From Jacaranda mimosifolia (lineage: Eukaryota > Streptophyta > Magnoliopsida > Lamiales > Bignoniaceae), in assembly GCA_018894105.1 (NCBI GenBank), contig CM032118.1:30732690-30796689 (forward strand): a DNA stretch of 64,000 nt, given 5' to 3'. Of this stretch, positions 34,753 to 44,911 are shown piece by piece. The notes beneath the pieces are model-generated. The model ran no database searches. It saw only the letters and a program-made list of their open reading frames with translations, and was not told where the DNA came from. Numbering within the stretch: position 1 is the stretch's first letter; each line of letters opens with the position of its first letter. A program made the position numbers and the translations under genes.

Positions 34753-35567
34753 TGATATGGAACGATCTAACAGGCCCGGCCCAAGAACACTCGACCAAGA
34801 CAGAAATATGGTGTCTGGCAGTCCAATTACCCATAGGACCAACCTTTCGACCGCCACTCAACCTCATGAGCATTACCCATCGTAGTAAGTACCGACGTTC
34901 GCCTGTTGAGCAGATCATGGTCAACCATAACTAGGATACACAGTCCCTCATCCAACCATGAAGGTTTAACCATAATGAGGTTACATTTTGTCGACTAGAG
35001 TCTGAGAAGGTATCTTGCAGAAGTATTCACCCCGACCAGGGAGGTCAAACCAAGGCGATATCCTCTCAGCCTCATTGAATGCTCTACCAGGCGGCGTGCC
35101 CCCACATTAATGGCACATGCCACCATAATACTACCTCTTTCAACAGCGCTAGGCTAGTGCGCGCCACCAGTATACCACCTTGTCCTAGGCTGCACCATCT
35201 GGAATAGTACACAGGCAAGAGAAGACTTCAAAGCCCTAGGATAAGGACAAGAACCATTCCTGCTCAACAAAGGCACCATAGTCATATCAACTGCACTGAG
35301 AAGGTCATAAATACCCCATTGTCGACCTTCAGTAAAGTATGCCATTCATCACTCTAAAGCCCTCACTCTGCAACTCTACCTTCTAGTCGATATATACTAA
35401 CTTGAACGTTGGAGTACCTTAGTCGAGGACACTTCGGCTAGCTTGATGCTTGCTGTTGATTGTAGGACTCAACCCCGATAAACTGAAAGCATTCTCATCG
35501 ACCACCTCCTAGTCCATTATACTGGATTTTAGCGCAATCCCCTTATAAACAATTTTCACCCTTATCA
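34753..35567 (+). mobile_element. Solo LTR of the Tat-like family at 37710
   Basis: It begins TGATATGGAACG and ends TTCACCCTTATCA, with perfect ATAAT duplications (34748-34752 and 35568-35572). The body aligns with the LTRs at 37710 and 47834: 'GGCCCGGCCCAAG' start, 'CCAGGGAGGTC', 'GGCTAGCTTGATG', TATA-like 'CATAAATACCCC' near 35310. There is no internal region, so it is a recombination product. It lies 2.1 kb upstream of the full element of the same family and orientation. Confidence 0.9.
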
Positions 35568-35572
35568 ATAAT

Positions 35573-37704
35573 TATAAAATATTTGATATTAATTCGATCA
35601 TTGATTAATTTTATAATATGAAGAGTGCTACACTCAACTTCAATGACAACATGCATTTTGAGTTTGTAAATTATAAAATTTGTATTTGAATTTTTATGTT
35701 TTATAATTTTGCCTCCCCACAGTCTCAGTTCTGAATGCATATCTGTATTAACAATAAATTTATTCCTACATACCTGCATTAGAATATAACATTTTCTATA
35801 TATTGATATTCTTATCTAAAATGAATATGCCTTTTTGGAAAATATAACTTTTTGAGTAGTAAAATTTTTAAAGTCTGATTTGATTGATATTTTTATCAAG
35901 TATATCACTATGTTTCTTGATATTGATTCTCATATTATGAAAGCAACCGTGACAACTGACCTGTAAATAGTTCTAAAAATTGTATAGTACGTACTTTTTT
36001 GGTTTATACATGGCGATTATAAACTGAGAAATTGAAATGAATTGTCGGGACGTCTTGCTTGCCTGGTTACCACAGTAACATCCTTGGGGGCACTCTTGGG
36101 AAATTTTGAAACTTAGGACTAGTGTCAGATAGATCATGAGATCAATATCTGACCAATGATGACTGGCCTTCCAACTAGTTCCCCACTGTGATCTTGTCTT
36201 ATAGGCAGTTGAAGATTAGTTGTGATGTGAGCTATATTAGCATATAATCGGTTTTGCCATTACTACCTGTCAGACTGAGGCGGCCACTGGGAATTTGAAG
36301 GAATATGATTTTTTTATTTTTCTAATATTAGGAACGATAAGATTGGTGACCGCTCCAAAAGCTGATTCTGTTAAAATAATTGTTGGGTTTTTATTCAACT
36401 TCACAAACAATGACACATATTTGAGAACTCAAAAGATCTTTAGGACTTTAAAATTGAAACATGGGAGTTATTGCTTGGCTCCCTATTTCTCATTTTCAGC
36501 TTTTCTGAGATAAAAGTACGATAAATTTGTTTAAAAGAAATGAAATAGATTTTGAGTATGTGATTGACTTTGGAGTAAAAATAGAATGATTATAGTTGAT
36601 ATGACAAATGGGTTTTTGTAAGTTGTTTGGATGTGAGAATATTTGTGAGATATTTTTTTGAGAATTTGTTTGGTCGTAAGATTGGAGTTAAGATATTTTT
36701 GTAATTAATTATTTATAGATAATTTTAGCATTTGTTAATTTAATAATAATTATTTTTACTGATAAAATTAAAAATAGTTGATATACTAATTTTGATATAT
36801 TTTATTTAATTAAATAATTGCATTTTTATGTTAAAGTATTTCCATATGATTATTGTCAAACAAATACAATTTTGAATGATGGACGTAATCAAAATTTTCT
36901 AAGACAATATCAAGGTTTTCAAAAAAAAAAAAAATGAATATTATTTATTTCATTTCATGAAAAAAGAGTAAATTTTACTTCATTTAAAAATAGAAAATTT
37001 GATCACTTTTAAATTTTCTATCATAATTAAAATTTTGAATTGTTTTATTTAAGTATTACCTAATCAGTCTTCCTAAAATATGTAAAAATTTGTATGATAC
37101 ATGTAGTTAGTAAACTTAATTGCCATTAACCACATTATGCATTTTTGAACAAGTTTTTTAGTTAAATTATCATCTTTATGCATGGCAATACATTAGTTAT
37201 GCAAATAAATGGATTTTTAATAAATAATATTGTTTCTTTATTTATTATACATACATTAAAATATTAATATATAATTATTAAAATTATCAACGATAATATA
37301 CATAGGTATTTTTATATGTTTATGTAATGTAATTATTATATTTATGTATAACAATATATAAGTCATATAGAGAGATTTATTCAATATGTGATATAAGTAA
37401 CTAATTTATTATAGATACATTAATTAGTATATTGATATGTAATATATATATATATATAACGAATTTGTTTTTTAATGTATCTGAAAGCTTGTTCCGTTGT
37501 GGAATTCGTTTTGAAAAAATTGTTTTAAAATTTTCCTTTGTAAATATTTGTTTATATAATACATTTATTAATATACCCTTATTGCTTATACAAATAATTT
37601 TATTATTACAATTAGATGCAATTAAATTTTATATTTGTAATGTAACTAATACATTTATGTATAATAATACATATGTCAATAAATAAACCAACTTTTAGTA
37701 CATT
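35573..37704. other. Unassigned AT-rich sequence
   Basis: No recognisable gene or element end. A slightly more balanced segment near 36040-36520 includes a 72-codon open stretch (36295-36513) with no family resemblance I recognise. The last 800 bases are very AT-rich. This may be original host intergenic DNA into which the Tat-like elements inserted. Confidence 0.4.
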
Positions 37705-37709
37705 ATATT

Positions 37710-38499
37710 TGACGTGGGAAAACCCAATAGGCTTGGCTCAAAGACCATAGACTTGAGGGTGTAGCATCGGGCCCATCTCATCCTCAGGGCCCAATCGTGC
37801 TACTGATTTCAAACGAACCATCATGTCTTTCCTGAAAGGGTGCAGTCATTCGACTAGGCTGCAGATCGGAGTTCGATGCTCGACCCTTTTGACCATGGCG
37901 CTCGGCCCTATTATGCCTCGTTCCAAACCATTGTAAAGTCAACCCTGTCACCGATCAGGGAGGTCGACTCAACATAGAATGAACTATCTACATCATTAAA
38001 TGGCCTTACAGGTAGCATGCCTCCGGATTAAAGGCGCATGCTGCCCCAGTATCACCCATATTGTTGCACTAGGCAGGAGGCACGCCTGCAGTGTACTGCT
38101 CTGCCTATGAAACTTGGAGATGCTGCCACCTGAAATAGTACAGGGATGAGAGATGACCTAAAGCCCCTCATGTAAAGACAAGGACCCCCTCTGCATGCTA
38201 AGGGCATCTCAGACAAATCCGTCACCAAGGGAAGGCTATAAATACCCCCTCTTCCAGCCTCACTAAGGTATGCTATTCTCTACAAATAGGCCCTCACTTT
38301 GTAGCTCATCATATCTAGTCGATCTCTTATTGACTTGAGCGTCGGAGCGCCTTAGCCGAGGGCATCTCGGCTAGCCTGACGTTTGCTTGTGATTGTAGCA
38401 CTTAACCCAACTACTTCTAGAGCTCGATCACTCGACTCGACAGGTCGATTCTTTCCAATTACCACCAGATCCAGTTACAAAAAGTTTTCACCCTTATCA
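37710..38499 (+). mobile_element. 5' LTR of the Tat-like element
   Basis: It begins TGACGTGGGAAAACCC and ends CACCCTTATCA. TATAAATA lies at 38237-38244, about 260 bases before the LTR end. Homologous to the solo LTR at 34753 and the 3' LTR at 47834. Confidence 0.9.
38237..38244 (+). promoter_or_regulatory. TATA box in Tat-like 5' LTR
   Basis: TATAAATA within 'GGCTATAAATACCCCC', conserved in the 3' LTR at 48386-48393. Confidence 0.65.
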
Positions 38500-38519
38500 T
38501 TTGGCGCCATTTGTGGGAG
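38500..38519 (+). other. Primer-binding site of the Tat-like element
   Basis: TTTGGCGCCATTTGTGGGAG directly follows the LTR end. TGGCGCC complements a tRNA 3' end of the form GGCGCCA, the usual primer class in Tat-type elements. Confidence 0.75.
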
Positions 38520-38539
38520 TGTTGAGTCCGCAATTTAAA

Positions 38540-40158
38540 ATAGTTAACACCAGACGAGCCCCCTCAGGAAGAGAAGAAAATCGAAGGTCTGTCTTTCCCT
38601 CGCCTCGAGACCTTCCCTTCGCCTCGACCTTTGCAAGAACTTGGTGGACTGGGGTCAAGCTCCCAGCCAGAACAGCTGGTCACCCTGACCATGCCCCAAT
38701 TAATGTAGCACATTAGTGAATAGATATCGACCCAAATTTCTAATCAATGCTTTGCGGCTCTAAATCGACATGACGTACAGCCAGAACCGACGGCTAACAC
38801 AACTCCTCAACTCGCACCTCTTGACGAGAGACTGTTCAAAGAAAATCAAGATCGACTGGAATCCAGACGGCCTCCCTCGAGATGCAAAATTAACCTAGGC
38901 CATTTTCCAAGGGAAATGGCCCGACCCACCCCTCGTGAAGAGGTAATAGATTCAATTGATCATGGCGTTCGACCCATTCGAGCCTCGCAATGTGATAGGG
39001 TAGAGCGCTCGAGACCCCAGCCATATAAAAATGCATCACAAGTCGATGAAGAGGAATAGGAGGAGGTATCCCACAAAGTCTAGCAACTAAACAGGCAACT
39101 GGATGAGATCTCAAGGAAAAATACGGAGAAAAATCACTATCATAAGGGGCCGCCAAGGTTCCGAAGAGAGAGAGAGACTCACCGTTCTTCCAAGAGATCA
39201 TCGACTAGCGCATCACCGTCGACGCCAAAGTCCTGACCAACTTACCCAGATACGATGGCTAGTTGGACCCAAACGAGCATTTGATGCAATTTGAGCACAT
39301 GATGCAGCTGCATGGGCATAAGGATTACATCCACGCTAGATGTTAGTGACCACCTTCAGGGAATAGCACTCCACTGGTTCGTTAAGCTGGAGTCGGCGTC
39401 GATATACTCATACGACCAGTTGTGCGATAAATTTGTGCACTAGTTTGCGAGCAGCAGGAAGGCAAAGCTCCTGCATACCTACATACACCAGTTGCGAGCA
39501 GCAGGAAGGCAAAGCTCCCGCATACCTACATACACCAGTGAAACAGAATGAAAGAGAATCTCTTCGAGACTTTTTTACCAGGTTTAACATAGAAGTGCTG
39601 AAGATTGATAGCCCTTAGATCGAGTTCCTAATCAACATGTTTTTCTTAGGCCTCAGACGCAAGGAGTGTGCCAACGCATTAGTGCATAAACAGCCAAGGT
39701 CGATGGAAGAACTCCTCGACCTCACGGAAAGATATATGACTCAAGAGAATATAAATAGGCTGAAGTATGGTAATCCTGAGGTCGATAAGAAGAAGAGCAA
39801 GGAGAATGAGGATTGCCAGTACAGGGAAGGTTGTCGATCCCCCATTAAACGCTTTCATGATTATAGTCCGCTTAACCTCCCAAGGAAAGAGGTGTTGTTT
39901 GCTATCCAGCACAACAACCTCCTTAAAAGGCCCAGGAAGCTTATTGAGACCAAAGCCATGAAAAAGTCAACGAAGTACTGCCATTTCCACAAGCAAAAGG
40001 GGCATGACATAGAAGATTATTTTAATTTGCATGATGAGATTGAAAGGCTGATCAGACAGGGCCATCTCAAAAAATACATTGACAAACACACTAGACATGA
40101 AGAGGGCAAAACCAAATGGACTCCCCGTAGAGAAAGGTCGGCTAGCCTAAGAAGATAA
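38540..40158 (+). pseudogene. Tat-like gag, frame broken
   Basis: The frame opens with 'VNTRRAPSG', the usual N-terminus of this gag, but the codon in front is ATA (38540) instead of ATG. Gag-core pieces follow in changing frames ('HLMQFEHMMQLHGHKDYIHA', 'SLRDFFTRFNIEVLKIDS'). From 39637 a 173-residue stretch ends in 'KYCHFHKQKGHDIEDYFNLH', a zinc-knuckle-like segment whose last Cys is Tyr. A 47-bp tandem duplication (39447-39540) shifts the frame inside the core. Gag would form the particle that packages the RNA. Confidence 0.85.
39447..39540 (+). repeat. 47-bp tandem duplication inside gag
   Basis: GCGAGCAGCAGGAAGGCAAA starts at 39447 and again at 39494. The two units differ at one or two bases (CTCCTGC versus CTCCCGC). 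Because 47 is not a multiple of three, it breaks the gag frame. Confidence 0.9.
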
Positions 40159-40218
40159 GATAAAGGAAAGAAACCCACCAAGATCCCCACCCATCCATCA
40201 GATGAGTCATCGACATGA

Positions 40219-40965
40219 TTGCAGGAGGTCCTACTGGGGGGAGACTCAAAGTCCGCCAGGAAGCAGACCCAAAGACGATTGGAATCGACTAAGTCAGCCC
40301 AGGTTGAAATGATTTTCCAGCTCTCAACCAGCACAGAACCCATCTCCTTCACTGATTTTGACCCTGACCATCTAGAGAATAGAGGAGTCGACCACAAGAT
40401 AGACTCCCTCATGGTGGTAATGCTCGAAATAGCTAACTTTGAAGTAAGAAAAATCCTGGTCGATAATGGTAGCTCTACGAACATAATATTTTTGTCAACC
40501 TTGAAAAGAATGAATTTGGAATAATTAAAATTTGAGCCAGTTTGCACACCGCTGGTCGGACTTGGGGGATTGAAGATTATCCCGGAGGGATCTATCAACC
40601 TGTCAACATCATTTGGACAAGTGCCTCGCAGCAGAACCTTGATGATAAACGACCTGGTAGTCGATGCTCCATTCGCCTACATTATCATCATTGGTCGACC
40701 AGCCTTGAACGACTCCAGGGCCATTATCTCGACCTACCATATAAAGATCAAATTCCTCACTCCAGTAGGAGTGGGAGAGCTATTGTGCAACGTTAGAGAA
40801 GTATGGCGCTGCTATAGCATTTTAGTTGAGTCTAACAAGCAGAAGGCGCGACCTCAGTTGAAGCCCTCAGGGGACACCCCGGCAGCGAAACCTGAGGAGA
40901 GACCTTCATCTAAGAAGAGAAAGCTAGAGACACCCGGTTTAAGCCTGTTAGGGAGTTCAAAATGA
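40219..40965 (+). pseudogene. Tat-like aspartic protease region
   Basis: It contains 'RKILVDNGSSTNIIF' (near 40446-40490), where D-N-G-S replaces the usual D-T/S-G triad in the way typical of this plant group. The flap and dimer part follows: 'VVDAPFAYIIIIGRPALND' and 'ISTYHIKIKFLTPVGVGE'. A stop at 40522 splits it. Thereafter comes a Lys/Glu/Pro-rich linker toward reverse transcriptase. The protease would cut the Gag-Pol precursor. Confidence 0.8.
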
Positions 40966-41900
40966 TAGAGCTAGAACTGGAAACCCTGACAAAACCACTC
41001 GGATCTGGAGTGATATGGGCCACTGTCTAGAGTGCCTCATGGTCGATTTCCTCTGCAAAAATAATGACGTGTTTGTATGAAAAGATTTTGACCTCCAAGG
41101 AATCAACCTAAGTATCATTGTCCATCGTCTCAGCGTGGACCCCTCCTACAAACCGGTGAGGTAGAAGACAAGAACCTTCAATGATAAGAGATCCCAAATC
41201 ATCAAAGAGAATGTCAGCAAACTATTGGAGGTAGAATATATTGTAGAAATTCAATATCCCTCCTGGCTTTGTAATGTTGTACTAGTCCCTAAGAATGATG
41301 GAAAATGTCGTATGTGTAATGATTTTATTGATTTGAATAAAGTTTGCCCTAAAAATCCTTACTCCCTGGCTCGTATAGATTTATTAGCTGATTCCATGGC
41401 CGGTTGTGAATTATTGAGCATGATGGATGCCTTCCAATGCTACTATCAAATATTCATGGCACCTGAGGATAGGGACAAGACCACTTTTGTCGTCCCCAAT
41501 GGAGTATACTGTTTCTTAGTCATGCCCTTTTAGACTTAAAAATACGGGGGCAGTATACCAAAGATTAGTCAACTTCATGTTCAAGAGCGAGATTGGAAAA
41601 TCCATAGAAAAAGCCGAAGCTTACCTAATCTACCTCGACCACACCTTTTCTATACTGAGGGCGTTCGGTATGAAATTCAACCCTAGTAAGTGTACCTTCG
41701 GAGTTCAATGAGGCAAGTTCTTGGGCTATATGGTCAGTTAGAGGGGGATCAAAGCGAACCCGCAGAAGATGCAGGCAGTTTTAGATATCGCCCCACCCCA
41801 AGCAGTTCAAGACGTATATCACTTAGTTGGTAGGATAATAGCCCTTGGCAGATTCATCGCACGGCTGGCTGACAAGGATCTTTCTTTCTTTAAAATACTT
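40966..41900 (+). pseudogene. Tat-like reverse transcriptase lacking its YXDD box
   Basis: The stretch 41225-41533 has 'VVLVPKNDGKCRMCNDFIDL' and 'LLSMMDAFQCYYQIFMAPED', the latter with the first catalytic Asp. It ends at 'YCFLVMPF'. After a frame change, 'YQRLVNFMFKSEIGKSIEKA' runs straight into 'LDHTFSILRAFGMKFNPSKC', with no Y-X-D-D between them. In relatives about a dozen residues containing that catalytic box separate these two segments, so it appears to have been deleted (around 41600). The thumb follows ('KFLGYMVS', 'IKANPQKMQAVLDI'). Confidence 0.85.
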
Positions 41901-42370
41901 AGAAATGCGAAGAAATTGGGATTCCAATAGACCAAACAATGTGACCAGGCTCTCATCAAACTCAAGCAATACCTCTCCTCCCCACCCATGCTCGCCAAAC
42001 CTGAGCTAGGAGAAGTTTTGCAACTCTATCTAGCCGTGTCCACCGCCTCAATTAGTTCGGTGTTGGCCTCAACACGAGAGACGAAACTCACCGACCTATT
42101 TATTACTATAGTAAAGCCCTGCAGGGGCCCGATCACAATTACCTAAAGATCGAGAAGTTTGCCCTCACCTTGGTTACATCAGCACAAAAGTTACGACCTT
42201 ACCTCTAGTCTCATCGATCACAGTACTGACGAATCAGCCGTTAAAGCAAGTGTTGTCCAAGCCAGACACGTTAGGAAGACTCACCAAATGGGCCATCGAG
42301 CTTGGGGAGTTTGACATCACATTCTAACTGCAAATGGCCATAAAAGCACAAGTTTTGGTCGATTTTTTCG
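41901..42370 (+). pseudogene. Tat-like RNase H (first)
   Basis: Degraded connection and RNase H region: 'QCDQALIKLKQYLSSPPML', 'LQLYLAVSTASISSVLA', then frame changes. In 'LYLAVST' a Thr stands in place of the usual Asp of LYLAVSD. It ends with the 'KAQVLVDFFAERLDLPN' border that leads into the second RNase H. Confidence 0.75.
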
Positions 42371-42870
42371 CCGAAAGGCTCGACCTCCCTAACTAACACG
42401 ACTAGAACTCCACCATATGGACATTACACATCGATAGAACACTAACCACCTCGGGAGGCGAAACTGGTGTTTCACTCTGCTCCCTACTCGCTGAAGAATA
42501 TGATTTCGCAATAAAACTCGATTTTTCGATCACCAACAATAAGGCAGAGTATGAAGCCCTCATCGCCTGGATGAACATGGCTGCAGCTCGATGTGTCGAG
42601 CAGCTAGTGGCAATCATCGATTCCCAGTTGGTGGCAGAGTAGGTCAAAGAAAACTTCGAAGCCAAAGAGGCCAAGATGAGTCAGTACTTGGCTGAGGTGA
42701 AAAGATTACAACGATCGTTCAAGAGCTTTACCTTGAGCCAAGTACCCCGAGTAGAAAATGAGCGGGCAGATGCTTCCAAGTTTTCTAGCTCGACAAGAGG
42801 GACCAGAGAAAGAACCATAACGTTCCTAGTCGCAAGCAAACCATCTATTGATACTCGTGACTAGAATTTC
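42371..42870 (+). pseudogene. Tat-like second RNase H (aRH)
   Basis: Pieces in forward frames: 'TLHIDRTLTTSGGETGVSL' (a degraded 'DGAS' strand), 'FSITNNKAEYEALIAWMNMA' (carrying the NNxAEYEAL Glu motif), 'IIDSQLVAE', then 42676-42864 'FTLSQVPRVENERADASKFS', the last motif. This extra RNase H defines the Tat lineage. A stop at 42640 and a frame change prevent expression. Confidence 0.8.
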
Positions 42871-44115
42871 GTAGGAAGCATTGAGGAAGCAACTCCCTCT
42901 TGGCAAGACCCCATCAAGCTCTACTTGAGCCAAATGACAATCCTTGAGGGCAAGAATGAGGCCCATAGGCTCAGAGGGCAAGTAGCCAAATTTGCCCTCG
43001 ACGAGCACGAACAACCTTACAGGAGGTCGATATCAGTACCACACTTTATATGCCTCGCACCAGACGAAGCAAATGCAGTCCTTCACCAAATTCATGCAGG
43101 CATTTGCGAAAATCATTCTAGAGGTCGGTCCCTTGTGCACAAAATTATTCGATATGGGTATTTCTAACCTACTTTATTAGAAGATTCAATCGACATCATT
43201 AGAAAGTGCCCATCTTGCCAATTCCACTCAAACACGCCGCACCAGTCCGCAGTGTTGATGTTAAATGTCCAGATCACATGGCCATTCGACCAGTGGGGGA
43301 TCGACATAGTCGGATCCATGCCAGAAACATCTGGCCAACACAAATTTATCATCGTTGCGGTCGAATACTTTACTAAGTAATAGTTTGGAAAATAACCGAT
43401 GCGGCCATCAATAGCTTCATTTGGAAGAATATAATCTATTGTTTCGGCCTGCCCAAAGTCCTGATCTTAGACAATGGGACTCAATTTCAAAGTAAGATAC
43501 GAGAAACTGGTGCTAGGCCCAGGAATCTACCAATACTTTACTTCGGTCAGAAACCCCCAGGCTAATGGTCAGACAGAGGTCACGAACAGAACAGTCCTCG
43601 ACCACCTCAAAACTTGAATAGAAGGAACTGGAAGAAGCTATGGGGACAACCCCCTTGGGGTGCTGTGGGCATACAGAACCACCCCTCGAATAGCCACAGG
43701 CCGCAACCCTTACAACTTGGTCTACGGCTCTGAAACAATGATTCCATTCGAGCTGGTGCAACACACGGCCCGAGTGATCCATTATAACCCACTCAGAAAT
43801 GCAACAGAAAAGACCTTCAACCTCATCACCATCGACGAGCTGCGACATGCAACCTATAACACCATGCAACGATACAAGTAAAAAATGATGGAACATTACA
43901 ACAAAGCAGATCGACCACACAGTTTCAAAGTCAGAGAGCTCGTCCTTAAGAAAGTCGAAGTAGCGAGAAGTGTGGAAAAACTTGAGCTAAAATGGGAAGG
44001 GCCTTCCTCCATAGTTAAAGTGTCAAAGCACAACATATACCGACTAGCAGACACGCAAGGCAACGAACTACCGCAATCTTGGAACACTATAAATCTAAAG
44101 AATTTCTATGTATAA
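42871..44115 (+). pseudogene. Tat-like integrase
   Basis: The zinc region 'IHAGICENHSRGRSLVHKII' is followed by CPSC. The catalytic core begins 'WGIDIVGSMPETSGQHKFII' (first Asp), continues 'LILDNGTQFQSK' (second Asp) and 'NPQANGQTEVTNRTVLDHL' (Glu). Then come 'MLWAYRTTPRIATGRNPYNL' and 'VYGSETMIPFEL'. The C-terminal domain (43885-44115) ends 'PQSWNTINLKNFYV' at a stop. Several stops and frameshifts lie between pieces, but all three acidic residues are recognisable. It would integrate the element's cDNA. Confidence 0.85.
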
Positions 44116-44189
44116 AGAGGCCACTAGTCACCGTTGTATTTCCCCACAAGAATGAAACTTTATGACACATTCCGCAAATACTTGCACAA

Positions 44190-44585
44190 ATTGATAGTTT
44201 ATAGTTGACCCTGTAGTCGACCAGGCCAACTTCTAGACGCCAAGTGAAGGCTTCACAACCAAGACCAAATAAAAGAATTAATTGTTTAGAGTCGACCCCA
44301 TAGTCAACCAAGCGGGCTTTCAGCCGTCAGGTTAAGGCTTCACAACCAAGACCAAATAAATGAATTGATCGTTTAGAGTCGACCAAGCAGGCTTCCAGCC
44401 GCCAAGTAAAAGCTTCATAGCTAAGACCAATAAATGAATTGATCATTTAAAGTTGACCCCATAGTCGACCAAGTAGACTTCCATCCACCAAGTCGAGGCC
44501 TCACAGTCGAGATCAAGCAAATGATTTGATCGTTTACAATCGACCCCCTAGTCAACCAAGAGGGCCTCGGCCGATAAATCAAAAA
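44190..44585 (+). repeat. Tandem repeats after integrase, about 84-bp period, five units
   Basis: Units begin near 44197, 44284, 44371, 44445 and 44532 at a GTTTAGAGTCGACC-like word and contain 'CAGCCGCCAAGT' and 'CTTCACAACCAAGACCAAA'. They are diverged from each other. Variable tandem repeats between integrase and 3' LTR are a known feature of Tat-type elements and can seed satellites. Confidence 0.85.
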
Positions 44586-44911
44586 TGCATATCTTGAATT
44601 AAAATCTGATGGGCTAGCTCAACATGGTTTGTTCGAAGACAATCTTAAACTAATTATATCAAAATTTGGCAACATAAAAGCAACACAAACATTCAACAAG
44701 AATCTTGAACTATTTCTACCATTTTCGATACCACACTACATTAAACAGAGTGTTTACTTAAGAACAATCGTCACTCAACAGATGCAAGTATGTTAAAAGT
44801 GAAGTAAAGATGGTACGCATAGACGAGCAAAGGAATATTTTATTCAAATTCAATTTTCCCAATTATAACCATCAGATGAAGTGAAATAAAAGGTACATCA
44901 GAAGAAAAGCA

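Noticed and set aside
40017..40598. 193-codon minus-strand open stretch over Tat-like gag/protease
   Set aside because: Antisense shadow of the forward gag-protease frames. Unlike the region at 44912-47478 it has no domain pattern and overlaps a recognised forward gene.
43513..43920. 135-codon minus-strand open stretch over integrase
   Set aside because: Shadow of the forward integrase frame.
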